The notes under the pieces are model-generated. The model saw nothing but the letters and a program-made list of their open reading frames with translations, made no database searches and was not told the origin of the DNA. From the NCBI GenBank assembly GCA_950106755.1, contig OX467086.1, positions 20,974,001-21,038,000 on the forward strand: a stretch of 64,000 bases of DNA. Direction: 5' to 3'. Positions 11,834 through 24,992 of this stretch are shown here, piece after piece (position 1 is the first letter of the stretch; each line of letters opens with the position of its first letter). The stretch comes from Climacium dendroides (taxonomy: Eukaryota; Streptophyta; Bryopsida; Hypnales; Climaciaceae). The translations under genes were made by a program, and so were the position numbers.

Positions 11834-13343
11834 TACAAAGGCCATATATTGTGTACTTTTGTATTTTCTAGTTAAAATGCATGAACAACATAATGTGAGG
11901 TTGTTAGGCTCTTCAAATTCCATCTTTAAAGAGCAACAAACTTGCATAACCCACAAAGATACTCCAATGCTACAATGAGTTTGTGTTGAAAAATTAGGTG
12001 GACGAGCATTTCATTATATTCTACAGCCCTGTATATACCTCAATGAAATATATATATATACACACACACAAACAAAAACAAAAGAAAATACTATGCACAT
12101 CTACTTAGATCCAATGAATGCTAGGGATAAGTTGTAGGTAGAGGGAGACCCATGACAACTGTCAAGTCCTTCAGAAGGCTAGAATTTCTAAGCCCCTCTC
12201 ATGTATAAAAGCATAAAGAAATAAGGAGATTCGAGTTAAGAGATACATGACAATGAAGAAAAATTGCATTTCATTTGAAGAAGTTCAAGATGGACACAAT
12301 AGGCCAAGCTTTGGACCCATCAATTCAAAAGAAATATACCACATTGCCACATTGGAATTTTGTAATCTAGATGCCCTAAACTACTAGGTCTAAATAGTTG
12401 AAAAAATTAAAGACAAAACTTATGCATTGATCCTATAGCATTGATCTAAGCCATTCAACCACTTTTGAAGTATAGTAAAAAACCCTTCATACTTGAAAAT
12501 TTCATGAAAGTCTTTTGACTAGATACATCCCCATGATAGGCTATTAGTCCTATAGAATTTTTGATTTTTAGAAGTGCCAAAGAGATGAAACAATGTTCAT
12601 TCTCCCTAGATCCCAAAACGTGCAATATTGTAAAGTCTACAAGATGAAAATACTCTTGGAAGCTTTTCACTTATAAGACAATGCACACATTTAGATGAAG
12701 GGATTCAAGTCAAAAGGGGGTTCAAGATACTTATGAACATTAGACAACATTATCATCTTGAACATAGACCATTGAGTCTCTAATTTGTGCATGTCTAAGA
12801 TCGGTGAAACTAATTTCTTCACCTGTCCACATCTACCATTAATTAATTAAGAATTTTAAATCATAGTATAACTTCATTAGCACATATATATGTTTTGAAA
12901 TTTTTTCCTTACAATCTCTTTGAAGCCAATATTGTAGATATATAATATTTTCATATTGTTGATAACAATTTGGTTTAGGAATAAGTTTTTGAGTTGTTTC
13001 ACTAGTTGTTGTATAAAAGCTAGTTATCATGTTTTGTGAAAAACTTCTTTTTGTTGATAATAAAGGCAATTGTACCATTTCATCATTTAGAACAATTATT
13101 CACTTGAGGTGAATTTGTTTGTAGCTACAATCTAGGAAATTTTTGAAGATCCAAATTCCATCTGCAAAGAAGGAAGTGGCCCTATCTATGTAGAGGGAGT
13201 AAAATTGATTCTCACGTATTTTCATCGTAGCCACAAATTTACAAATATAAACATTGTGTTCTTGCACGAATGTAATAAGACATCAATAACCTCAATGAGG
13301 AACATGAGGATTGTCATGTCCAACAAACAATAGGGGTCTTTCA
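11834..13343. other. Intergenic DNA with TA/CA microsatellite
   Basis: No gene is seen. A (TA)n(CA)n microsatellite lies at about 12046-12070. Short open frames on the minus strand (12455-12670, 12839-13078) show no conserved motif. Confidence 0.5.
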
Positions 13344-13423
13344 AAAGTTGCAAATATTTCTAATGCATGAGAATGACAAATATAAAGTTGCAAACATTTC
13401 TAATGCATGAGAATGACAAATAT
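13344..13423. repeat. Tandem duplication, 2 x 40 bp
   Basis: The 40 bp unit beginning AAAGTTGCAAATATTTC is repeated at once with one visible substitution (AAAGTTGCAAACATTTC). The units are 13344-13383 and 13384-13423. It is a recent local duplication just downstream (in the minus sense) of the hAT remnant. Confidence 0.8.
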
Positions 13424-13544
13424 AGATAACTAAATCCTTTTAGAGAACAAAAAATGAAAAGCAAAGCTATAAAAAACAAAAAACAAAAACTATCATCTTG
13501 CCAAAATAGAAAGTAAACTTGTCAGAGCAAAAATTGAAAGCAAG

Positions 13545-14900
13545 TTATCCTATAACAAAAAAGAAACCAAAGCAAAAAAAATTTATCCTTGTTACCTCAT
13601 TGTCTTCACTATCTGCGTCCATCTTCACCAACATAATGCAGTATTCAGCCAACAAGTGGCAAAGTGGCACTAGGAGGGAAACCCATTTGGTTTTCACAAA
13701 TGCTAACAACTTGAATTCCTTAATTTCTAAATACTGCAACCAACTTTTGGAACTGGACATGTCTTTCAAATTGTACTTGAAGTATCTATTAGTTACAATC
13801 AAAACTTGCTCAATGGTCTTTGTTCTAAGCTGGTTAAGGTCTTGAATGCCAAATTGCACCAATGAGTGACATAATGTACACCCAAAGAAAATGGAGTGTG
13901 CTTCAACTGAATTTGTTTTTATCATCTTAGTCTATGAACCTTCGAATGAATTCATGTCATTTGTTGCATATGATAGGAGGTGGTTGGAGATTTGTTTACC
14001 ATCCAATCCTGTGGCAAATCCCAATGCCTATATGATAATTTAAATTAGGTTGTTAGTTCTAGCTCCATTCATGACTTGTTCAAGAGAAATTAAATGCAAA
14101 ATTTTCATGTAAATTTCTACTTTATAGACATGGATGCATATCCATGTGCCGTTGTCCATTTTTGTGACTTCATTGTAATTGAAGGCATAGAAAGGGCAAT
14201 ACTTGATGGTTGCAATGACTTATTTGTACATAAACTTATCCGTTCTTCAATCTAAGATGTCAAACCAATGCATGCAGAGCATATTCAGGATGTCTAAAAA
14301 CAAATACAATGCTTTCTATTCTTCCTACTCAATAATGGGCCAACCAACGTTGAAAATTTGGAACAACATTGCAAGTACCACATGTTTTTTGGACCTCTCC
14401 ACTCGATTGTTGTTTACTTATTCAAGCACAAGTATAGGTTGTTGTACCACAAAATGTTGCAAATTTATTTGTTGGAAAGTCTTTGAGATGTACCACTAAC
14501 TTTTTCTTTACTCCCAACCTTAGTATACCCAAAATTGCCTTGTGCCACCTTTAATGCTTTGTAGAAGTATCTCACTTGGAGCCCATGATTATTATTTGCT
14601 TTTCAAGTGTTGAACACATAGTGGTGCACTTCACTAAGTGAACTAGACCATCAACTCCTTGTATTGGCTCTGTCTAGGTGAGTTTGTCAACCCATTCATT
14701 CTAAAATCTTTAAGCACACTTATAGCTCTTTCTAGATTTTTTTGGAGGGATGATCTCAATAAAATCATTTTTTGATTTAGATTCATCGATCTTTTTTGAC
14801 ATTAAAGATTTGCACTAAGTCTTTCCAAAGAACCTTCTTAACTTGCTTCCTATCAATTCCATGTAATTTTTTGCTATTGAATCCTTTCTTGGACTGCAAG
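13545..14900 (-). pseudogene. Decayed hAT transposase (ZNF862/DUF4371-like)
   Basis: The best part is the minus frame at 13925-13545. It contains QYLEIKEFKLLAFVKTKW followed by VSLLVPLCHLLAEYCIMLVK. This matches the 'vKTRWiSml.P.krvl.EY..llvkM' region that I know from hAT-type ZNF862-like transposases of plants. Just before it, CTLCHSLVQFGIQDLNQL sits where this family has its 'hCmaHrtnLavq.L' motif. Further upstream on the same strand (about 14640-14550) a broken frame reads CTTMCSTLEKQIIIMGSK, then a stop and DTSTKH, resembling the TTF-type zinc finger. Stops and frame changes lie between these parts, so the gene is dead. Family assignment rests on remembered motif patterns only. Confidence 0.5.
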
Positions 14901-17900
14901 CATCTAAATTGAACCCAACTTTGGTCTCAACACCACCATTTCACTAAATGCAGGAGTTGGTAGAAGCAAGTTCTTGCTAATTTTTGAAGAAGTGGACTTG
15001 GGATTAGAAGGGGTTGACACTGAATCTCAGGTAAGAAAAAAAGGCTCAACGTTGTTGATGTTTGTTGAGCTATGGAAGTATCAATTGATGGTGGGATGTG
15101 TTATAGCACCATGTCTATTTTTCTTGTCTTTTTTATATACAACTCTATCTTTTAATTTCCATCGCTAGTCATTTTTTTTGTCTAGCTTCTTTTTTGTGTC
15201 TACTAGAATAGTTCTTACTTTGACCATTTCTAGATCGGTCTACCCTCCATCGCAACAAGTCTGACTTTTCCAGCAAATGTCAACAATGTCTATTGCCATT
15301 CAATTGATCACTCGTCACCTAGGAGCATGTCTTACCCATTTGAGGCATCTATGCACCTATCCATTGTAAGCAATTAGACCTGACAAATGCTAATAAAAAA
15401 TGCTTCTTCAATTAATGAAAGTAATACTCCTTCAAATGCAAGCTTTTGGTGATTTTAATTCAAATCATGGAGCGGTGAAAGCACAATACAAGGGATTGCA
15501 AATTGATAAGAGATATAGAACAATGGGAAAACATACCCTAAAATACACTATGGATATCAACACTAGAATTAATTCATGTAGTAGTGGTTGTACAATCGTT
15601 AGCAAATGCATAACAAACTCTTTTGCTTTGAAAACCCATCCAAGTGTAGCCATGCTAATTTGCTCTTTACGATGGCAATTCTGTACCAAGTAGTGTTGCT
15701 TATGAGCAATAAAGAAAGAAAGAGTAGAGTCAAATGTGGCAAAAGGTGGTGATTAATAATGCTAACATTGACAATCTCCTACCCAAGATTGCATATGGAT
15801 GTGGCAAGGATAAGAAAGAAGATGGGGAACAATGTGGTGATGGGATCCCAAGTAGAGGGCGTAAGATGGCATAAATTGTTTTTTGTAGTGGTGCTCAAGA
15901 AGACCAAATGATGGCAAAATCAAAACCTTTAGGTGGCATGAGGTGGATGCTTTATTTAAATTGTAAGTGACTGCGTGGCAATTTTTTCCCTTCCTCCCAT
16001 AGCCTTTTTGCCAATGCTTTTGAAATAGTGCTTTTAGAGCACCATTTCATCCAAAACATGAAAGGACTATTGGAGATTCACCATCATGTTGCCAATGATG
16101 GAGCCTCATATGTTTTTGATTATGTCAAAAATTGAGAGAATATGTGATTTAAAAGTAACCATAGGTTTTGCTTGCCATTCTAACATTGGAAGCACTTTCG
16201 GGTTTGAGCATTTTCCTTCAAAACTACTCTAAAATTGAATTCACTCATGTAGAGGTTTCAATGACTAAATCCACTTTTGGAAGATGTAATGAAAATACGT
16301 GGATTTTAAATCTTAGCTAGAGGTTATTGGAATTGAAATACGTAGGTGTGTAAACACTTATCAACATATTGATATGAAGCCATAGTATAGAGTCTTCTTC
16401 CTAATGAGAGTATTTTTCCTTAGTATTACACATTTTTGACCTTCAAAATTGGTTGAGGGATGTAAAGTGAAAAACTAATTTTTACAAGAGCCTCATAATT
16501 AAATAGAAATTGCAAGTGTGGATTATATACAAAATGCACATGAATGGCTTGCCCTGCCTCATCAACTTGGAACTAATGGCAAGGTTGAACTTAATGTAGA
16601 GTGGTCATATGTTGACTTTACTCCCTATCCTATACAACATTCTTGAGGCTTCACTACTAGATCCTTTGGAATTTTGTAGTGCAACATTTCTAGATGTCAA
16701 ACAAAATGATGCCATATTGACATTGATAACTTGTCAATTGAGATTATTTAACTTTATTGCAACTTTGTAGCAAGGTTACTTTGTACATTCTTAGAGATTC
16801 CTACTACTTTTTTGGAATGTTTTTTATTCAAGTTTCAATGACCAAAAAAATGACTAGGAGGTAATGGCCCAACTATAAATGTCCTTGGTATTATGTTAGG
16901 GATATGTTTGGGACATATTTGCTTTAGGATTTGAATGAATTCTTGGAATGTTGTATAACTCTAAGTTCATATTTTAAATGATGAACAATTTGTTTTACAA
17001 TGATATTAAAGTCCCAAATTAATAATGCTTGATTCATATTTAATATGGGTGAATTGTAGAGTCAATTGCAAAATCTAAGATCTCATCCATTTTGAATGTC
17101 CCGTTCATAAAGTTGTTAAAATATAATTTTAAATTATCACTAGAAGAAAAGACTAGGATACATATGACTTTGCTATTTCACTCTTCATAATGACTTTATC
17201 TAAATGGTGCATAATATTTTACATTGAAATATAAATGATACTTTTAGTCATCCTTCACCATTACTAGCTTTGTACTAAACATGAAGAGGTTTTGCACTGA
17301 CAAAAGCTACTTTACTGGAAAAGTGAGGCAAAGCTACAATAATAGGGCCTTTCAGAGTATAATTGTTTGTTTAGTCTTTATTTGCATATAGTTAGGATCA
17401 AACAAAAACATGTGTCAACTTTTTTTGACTTAATAATGTTCTATTTGTCCTACATTTAATGCAACTATATTATGCACTTTAAAAATTCTTACTTCATATT
17501 ATATCCCAAATGTATGAAACTACTTGGATTAGGCTTTGTATTCCAATGCTAAACCATGAAATTACAAGTATAATATACCTTTTATTTTCAAATTACTTAT
17601 GTAAGCCATTACTAACATTGATAACCACCTAAATCCTTTCCCCCTAGTTGGAAGTATAATTTGCCTCTAGATACTTGAAGGGGAATTCAATTACAATTGC
17701 ACATATGAGATTGATTGGGCTGGAGGTAATTCTTCATTGGGTTGTTAGTGTTGAGGGACAGGTTTAGTGAGCTAGTCCATCCCTAGGCAGATGATGAAGT
17801 CACCAAAAAAAAATTGTACTACAACCAATAGGCATGTAGATAATGATTATTAGTCAAACTTTTCACTTATTTGAGGAAGTCGCAACACTAAGAATTCCTG

Positions 17901-19635
17901 CCTTCTTAGGAAGCAAAAAGACCTCTCCCACTTGGTTAACAATGTTATATTCTCGACACCCTACCTTAGTAATTATTAGTATACCCTATTATTGCCACAA
18001 TTTTTTAATTTTTAAACTTCAATATTTTTTTTGTCATGAGTCAAAATGCCACAAAACAAAATCTCTACACTACTCCTTGTAGAAAGCTTTTTGATGGTAC
18101 TAAAAACATGAGTGAGAGACACAATTCCAGAGATCTCACCGTAACAAACAAAACCAACCAACCAACCAAACCAAACCGAACCAAAAAAACCTAATTTAAT
18201 GTATAAATATTTGGTTCCAATCAAATTGAAGAATGATTCACAAAAAATTGGAGGAATTACGGTTTTTAAGTCAGAATGCTCAGGCTATTGTAGCCGGTTG
18301 ATCAAGATGAATGTATGCGAGGACAATTCTCCTAACCTTAGCAAACATTCATCGTGGTCAACCGACTACACCATGGTAGCAATCATTGAAGACTACAGAC
18401 ATTGAGCAGAAGATGCATAGCAAGCCTCGCACCAAATACATGCAGTGCACAGGCATCTGTACCGTTGAAAAGGCGCATAGGCGCAGACCTTTCTTACTAT
18501 CCACGACAGTGCCAAACGATTTGCATCCTAACCATGCAATAATTATCAATGCACATTGTGAAATGTAGAAAAAACAGAGTGAAAAAATTAGCAAGCTTGG
18601 TTACTGAAAAAGATTAGTAATGTTGGGCCAAAGACCATCGTTAATAAAGAGCTGATTGGGATACTTCTTCTAACTACATAAAGAGGAGCAGAAAGCCTGT
18701 GTTATCCGACTAAGGTAAGTGACCCCATTATGGACACAACTTTGGTTAAGCCCATTACAGCACAATTCTTCATGTAAAGTACATTTCACACGACACATGT
18801 ACATCACAAGAATTTTTGGGTCTGCAATAGGCTTGTCCAAACTTGTGCCTGGAATGAGGTCAGTCACCTTAATGCACAAACAGATGAAAACAGCAGGTTA
18901 GTTTAGAGTTTTCTCAACCACCATCTAGATTGATTGCATAGGCTGACAGATCATGGGATTGCACTTTAAAACCATCAGAAGCAACCAGCACTTCAAGAAA
19001 TCTTGCAGTGCACCTACAAGCCTCAAATCTCCACATTACATCAGCCCCACTTCCTGGCTTGTCTAGCTATTGAAACTTGCATTCAACAGACGAAGAGTTG
19101 CAAATATCCACAGAATTTGGCTAACCACAACACTGAAAATAATACTGACATGCTTATTATATACATAGAGACATGCTTATTAAATACAACAGTGATATTA
19201 TTAAGATGAGGAAATAAATACACATGAATTACCACCAAGTAGTGGAACATATTTGGCTATAAAAATATAGTCGACAAATTGTAGTTTACATGCGGGTGAG
19301 AGAGAGAGGGACCTTCTGGAGTCTTCAATAGATATCAGTACCTGCCACTAAGGGACACCCGAATCGCTAAAATCCCCCAAGCGTCACTTGATCAAATGTT
19401 CAGGAGGTGTACATCCCCTCAACCAATATGTACCTATTATCAAGAGAATAATTTCAGAACGTTTACCAATAAACAGAGATTCTTCATTACTCTTGCATAT
19501 TGAATCCAAAGCAAAATCCTTGGTGCGTTGGAATCCCTCTTTGATTCGCCAGCAAGAACAAACAAAAATTCGATAATAGAAACTATGCTCAACAGCAAAA
19601 AAAAGGCGATTCTGGGCGCCCCTACCTTGTGTGTG
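14901..19635. other. Intergenic DNA, no gene seen
   Basis: I see nothing I can support as a gene. Open frames (for example 15400-15693 and those between 17.8 and 19.2 kb) are short and overlap on both strands. A (CCAA)n-type tract lies at about 18150-18190. Base composition becomes less AT-rich from about 18.2 kb toward the gene island. The stretch next to 19635 should hold the 3' untranslated region of the minus-strand gene. Confidence 0.5.
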
Positions 19636-22600
19636 TCACCCCCTGAAAGGGTTCTGAGGGATGCTGTAAGCAGAATACGAGGAGTCTCGACCAGCCAGCA
19701 CCTCCTTCATGAGCTTCAGAATGCGTCCCTCCCCAGGCAATGCTCCAGTTCCTGTGACCCCTTCTCGTCTCACGACGAATACAAATTTTGCCTCAGTCTC
19801 AAATGGCTCACCCAAGGCCGCGTTTTCCGTGTTTGCGGGATCGAGCTTCTGTTCCACAGTCGCCACTAGCGATCCCACTGATGACAGCATGCCATTGTTG
19901 GTTGTGATGAAGGTGAGCCGAATTCCATTCGGCAGTGGGTCAGTTCGGAATGGCATTGGCAGAGGGATCTCACTCGACGATGCAAACGTCGTAGCCCAGC
20001 CTTGAATCAGAGACGCAACCTGATTCAATTACGGAAATAAGAATAATAGGGGTGTCAAGAGTATGAGATTTGTGTTCCACAAGAAGAGGTGATTCTCAAA
20101 CAAGACTTGGAAACTCTGAGTTCGGTCTAGTATTTTGGACAATTTGGGGATCAGACTTACAAAAGGCTCACAAATAGAAAGAAAGAAGAGAACCTCGCAG
20201 TTTGAAGTTGCACATTTTGACACCCCCTAATTTATGAATAGTCTCGATCAATCAACGAAGTTGATTCAGGCTATAGCTCAGCGGTAGAGCACCTCGTTTA
20301 CACGTGCGCCAATGCTTTTAAATTTTTTATTGTGTTATACAATTCAGAATAAATTTTATTTTATGAAATATTTTGTCTTACTTTTATAATTAATATAACA
20401 GAACAATAGCATGTACTCTTCACGTGCCTCAAATAGGAGAAACTACTGACCCGCTGTTTAGGAGCATAGTAAATTCTTAGTGAAATCCCTATTGCACTGC
20501 TGTTCTTAGGGCCCACCCGCACCAACCAAGTAGTGGCTTCAACTAACTCAAATGAGTTACTAGGTGCCACGCTGCCAAAGTAGATAATTTGGTGCTTATT
20601 TATGCTCACCAGATGGAGGTGAAATCACATTCATTGTCATCAGCTAACTTAACTCCTTGATATTGGACAAGTAATTGAGCCCCTACTAATGGTCTGAAGT
20701 GCTGACCCCGACAGCAGCAATCAAGTAGCAGCAGTTAGCTAACTAAAAGAACTGAGTCTCCGTTAGCTGCCTGGCACATACAATATTAGTTAACTTCAGA
20801 TAGCAAACAGATCTTAAGACACCAACTAGCTGATTGGCATTACTTGGTTGGTGCAAAGTGGAACGACGGATTGATTATTAAGCCCAGCCTTTGTTCTCAA
20901 TAATCATACCATACCATAACATAACTGACTCTCCTCAACAGTAATGCAGAATACGTGGAACTGAGCATGCAGAATATCACCTTAGAAATGTCGGTGGTAG
21001 GAACAGGGACACTGAGGAGCTCCGATGTGGACGAACGACCAAATAGACCTTTCCAGGGCCATTCAAAATTCTCAGCATTGAATTCTTGTGTAGTCTCTCG
21101 CTGCCAAGGCATGGGTCGTGAACTCCACGACCACAGTCTCCAGAAAGCCCCTGCCTTCATCTTCAATTCTGCTTCCATGCGGGCTTGTTTCTGCGCAGGT
21201 GTTTCCTTGGCTGCAGGTCCTGTCAATTCCACAGAAAATAGAGAGAAGGGGCGGTTCAGAATGCAAAGTGTAGCTTTAATTCTTTGTAAGTCACTAAAAA
21301 GTTATTAATAGAAAATCTCCTCGAGGTATTCCTGGAAGACCTAAATGCGTTAAACCCTGCCAGTTTTTACGCCATTTACGCCAGTTTCTACCATGATAGG
21401 CCGTGCCAACCGCAACACGGCTTTCTAGAATACCTCTGGGGTCAATAACACAACCCTCAGCATATTTCATGCATTTACGAGTAATCGAACGCTCCACCCA
21501 CAGACTATACAAGAGATGGAGCAGACCAGCACCAGTGGCACGAGCCTTTTTCTCCTCCATTAGGCGCTTGAATGTGCGCGCAGCCATGAAGACATTCTTG
21601 GGGCGTTCCCATCCACCTCCATACACGCCAACGCCTGCCTTCTGCTGTGGGCGAATAAGATATTCCAATACTGCCAAATCCTCTCGCTCAACGTAATGGA
21701 TACAGTTCACAGGGCATAAATCGATTGCTTCCTGGTTTGGTGCCATCCGAGAAAATGTGAGCTACTGGCAGAGAAACAAAACTTGTCCAATGCATCTATA
21801 ATTTTATAGTCACGTGGAAAATGACTAGACCTTTAATAATAGAAAATCCAGTCCCACAAAGGAATTGAAGACAACCTAGCCATGTTAGAAACTGTCTGAT
21901 ATGATGTTAGAATTAGCAAGGATTAATACGGCTAAACCTCTAGGTTTTTTCTACTAGTCCATGAAACTGCCTTGACAGTACGCGATCAGAAGCACAAAAA
22001 CAAGATTACGGACCTTGATCATGGGTTCAGTATCCCCCCATTGTTTGGTCACACGAGCGGTACCCTCAGTAGCATCCATAGCGAAGGTTCTCCAGGCGGC
22101 ATGGGTACATTCTTGGCACCCTGCCAAAGATATAAATTTTTTTGTAAGTGCCGGACAAGAACCTCATTGACAGTGGTGTCACGACTATATGCGGGAGTCG
22201 CTGATTGAAAACTTAGTGATTACAAGAGGCCCAGTAGTAAGAAATAACTGAGAAGCATCCTTGACACTCTTACGACTACCCTAATCACAACCAGGCACAA
22301 CAAGCAATCCAGCCATTTCACTGCCGCATGACACCAACAGGCGAAAAAGAAGATTCCACAGGTCTCGATGATTCTGAACTAAGTTTCTGAGAAACATTGG
22401 GTTTTGCAAGCATGGCACATGTCCTCGACTTCCTTTAGTATTGAGAAAGATTTTGATTGACTGTTGCGATATCCAACGGTGAAAACCCCGCAGTGTCTCA
22501 GATGGATAAAGCATTTTGATTCAATCAATGCACAAGGTTGCATATATAAACACCAATTGACAAACACATATATAGAAGTGACTCACCAATGCAGACATTT

Positions 22601-23690
22601 TCGTCTACGAAGATTCCTTGAGGTCGGTCCGGCCCCGCCCACTGGCTAAACGGGGATCCCGAAAATGTGGTATGCCCAGCTGCTCGCATAGCAGCTTTGT
22701 GAGAGTGGGCTTCGTTGTAAGTCCCTCGAAGACTGTCATCCATCAGGGTTGCATATGCTTCGTTCAATAATAACGTCATTGCGTGACCCTTCTGGCAAAA
22801 GCAAAAGCACAAATAAAAATAAACATAAAAATACCGCCAAAGGTGATACAGTGGACATGTTAACTGAGTCGCGGTAAGGCTTCAGTAAGTGAACAATGGA
22901 AAAAAAATTGTCCAGAGAAGGTAGAAAAGATCTAAATTGTCAGTCAACGGAAGCCAAATTGAAATTCGATGTTGTTCACTCTTACTCAAAACTTACGCAG
23001 GAATATTATCAATCCTACATTGTATAACATACCTCAGAGCCAGCAACATCTGGATGATGTATCTTTTGTAGCGTTCTGTAGGCTTTCCGAATAGCCTCAG
23101 GTGAGGCGTTCACAGACACACCTAGCACGTCATAATAATCCCGCATTTCCCCACTTGAAGAACCTGCGTCAATTTAACTTTTTCGTTCAAGGACTGAGTC
23201 ATAGCTTTATGATCAGATGCATGCATAGTCCAATAAATAGACATTCAAAAACGATATCCCAGATTACATCAAACTAACAAAATACCAACAAACATTGATA
23301 GAAATCATGGAAGGCTTAGAAATCATAAATACCATTCATAGTATTGCTTCGGCTTTGATTGCCTGTTGCACATCTTACAAACAAGCCTCCCCTCCGAAAC
23401 CTGCATGAAAGTAAACCCCTGTGAAAATCAGGATCAAAAGCATAACCACAAGCATAAGTCGGATTTCTAAATCTCTGGAAAAGAAGCTTCTCATGTAGAC
23501 GATCATCCAAGCGGGGTGAGAAGGTATACCCGTGTCTGCCAGCAACATGGGCACTACCACAAAGCCCCAATGAAGAAGAGGCCTTCCCAGAAACAAGACG
23601 CTGGGAACTTGGTGCAGGGGTTCCCAAGAGCTGCGTCACTGATGGTGGTGAGTTCAAAGCAGGCAGCACAACGCCCACTACCACATCCAT
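19636..23690 (-). CDS. J-domain/ferredoxin fusion protein (DJC76/DJC77/DJC82 group), plastid-type
   Basis: Seven coding exons join in phase: 23690-23333, 23163-23033, 22791-22587, 22120-22014, 21731-21356, 21219-20981, 20019-19636, giving 599 residues. All introns are GT-AG. Exon 1 is Ser/Arg-rich with few acidic residues, like a plastid transit peptide; I chose the ATG at 23690, and an in-frame ATG at 23744 is possible. Exon 2 carries the J domain (YYDVLGV..., with HPD in KIHHPDVAG). Exons 3-5 carry a ferredoxin-like domain: CIGCQEC, then DLCPVNC after an exon break, enough cysteines for one [4Fe-4S] cluster. The last two exons form a C-terminal region ending IPQNPFRG. Known plant proteins of this architecture are chloroplast J-proteins thought to work with Hsp70; their redox role is not settled. 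It faces the EngB gene head to head. Arabidopsis members are shorter as I remember them, so the exact paralogue is uncertain. Confidence 0.9.
20268..20319 (+). pseudogene. Plastid trnV-UAC 5' exon fragment (nuclear plastid insert)
   Basis: The run GGCTATAGCTCAGCGGTAGA, followed by GCACCTCGTTTACAC, matches from memory the 5' exon of the plastid tRNA-Val(UAC) gene: D-arm GCTCAG..GGTAGAGC and anticodon TAC inside CTCGTTTACAC. It continues into GTGCGCC, the type of start expected for that gene's group II intron. The match ends at about 20319, so only about 52 bp survive. It lies in the last intron (20980-20020) of the ferredoxin/J-protein gene and has no 3' half, so it cannot be a working tRNA. 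Confidence 0.65.
20320..20980. other. Remainder of the last intron of the J-domain gene
   Basis: The intron (20980-20020) is the longest of this gene. Beyond the plastid fragment it holds no recognised gene. The stretch 20640-20830 is rich in short AGC/GCTAAC motifs but shows no defined repeat borders. Confidence 0.5.
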
Positions 23691-23744
23691 CGCTCTTTCT
23701 CTTAATGAAGCCCAGATGTGAAAATCCTTCAACACTTCAGTCAA

Positions 23745-24992
23745 TAAAATGTTCTTGCCTTCACAACATCATAAAGACAAACGGCCTAACGTCCAGAAGA
23801 CGTCTCCAACCCGAAGCCGTCCCTGCACTCCATGGAAAAACACTCAGATCCTAGTTCGTAAATATGACATATAAAGAATTTGAGTCTCTGTTTAAAGATT
23901 TCGATATCACTCTGGTACACTCAAGAATGCGTGGTGTTGGGACAGAAAAATTCACCAGAAGACAGAAAAACCAGATTCTAAGACGATACTACTCATGCTC
24001 TCACAGAGCAACACTATGATTGAAGAAGCAGAGGACTACTGGATAATCAACTAAATTTTTTGTCAAGCTTGACAGCAATACAAAATGGCGTTGATTCAAC
24101 GTTTGCGATAAACACACTGCATCAGTAGTCTCAGCTCCAGAGAGATTCAAACAAATGCCATTCTCAACATACTCTGCATTATTTTGCAACGAAACGTACA
24201 AAATCGAAAAGATGTAAGCTTGTTTTAGATCAACGGTTTTATTGCGTACTAAGCTTAAGTCAGTTGAAATTCGTCAGAGCACCAACAAGAGATTATACCC
24301 AACCCCTGGATCCCCGATTCCGCAGCCTTGAAACTCCCCGAAGATATCAGTGTCCCCAAATTCAAAATCTGAGTAAATGAAAACAGCTAAAATTCGAACA
24401 GATTTTACCCTACTAGAGAGACATACCTTAAATTTTCCCACAATTCCGATCAGATCGGCAATCTTCGCCCCCCGCAGCCTCAAATTCGGAAGCAGCGAGG
24501 GTCAGATTGCGTAGAATCGAGAGAATTGGCGCAGATAAGGAGCGAGAGGAGATTGTCAAAGCACGAATGCAAGGAACAAGAGATACGCGTGGCGCCACCT
24601 TTCTGCAACTCCATGCACACATACGCCTTCGTCCTCACACACTCCAAACAACACCGTCGGCACTTTTCCCGCGACGACGGGAGCTGACGACACCCACACC
24701 GTTGCCGTCGCCGTCGCCGTCGCCGTCGTCTTCACGTGAGGCAATTAGGGTTTTAGGACTTTGATGGGTTTCGGATGCATTGTTGCAATTTAAAGTCATG
24801 GCGAGGGAAACTGCAAAAGAAACAGGATCGGTAATAGAACTCTGAATGTGTAATATTGTGGTGCGCAGTGAGAATCTCGTCCAGAAATGTTTGCAACATC
24901 GAGGATCATAATTCGAAGTTTGCTCCTGCAAGAATGGGATTACAGCATTCACATTTCGCAGAATTTTTTCGTTGTCGGTGGCGTGTGTGTTG
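23745..24992. promoter_or_regulatory. Shared head-to-head promoter / 5' UTR region
   Basis: The minus-strand J-domain gene and the plus-strand EngB gene diverge from this region, whose start codons are about 1.3 kb apart. Near 24698-24732 there is a GCCGTC microsatellite, followed by a G-box core CACGTG (24733-24738) and TTAGGGTTTTAGG (about 24746-24758), which contains a telo-box (AAACCCTAA in reverse). Telo-boxes are known in plant promoters of translation and organelle-biogenesis genes. The less AT-rich block at 24480-24760 is the likely initiation zone. Transcript starts and any 5' UTR intron cannot be placed from sequence alone. Confidence 0.6.

Noticed and set aside
13519..13845. Plus-strand 108-residue frame
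   Set aside because: It is antisense to the better-supported hAT transposase remnant.
20268..20319. A working tRNA gene
   Set aside because: Only the 5' half is present; T-arm and acceptor 3' strand are missing.
24507..24764. Open frames on both strands across the GCCGTC tract
   Set aside because: They arise from the microsatellite and GC-rich promoter; no start or splice context.
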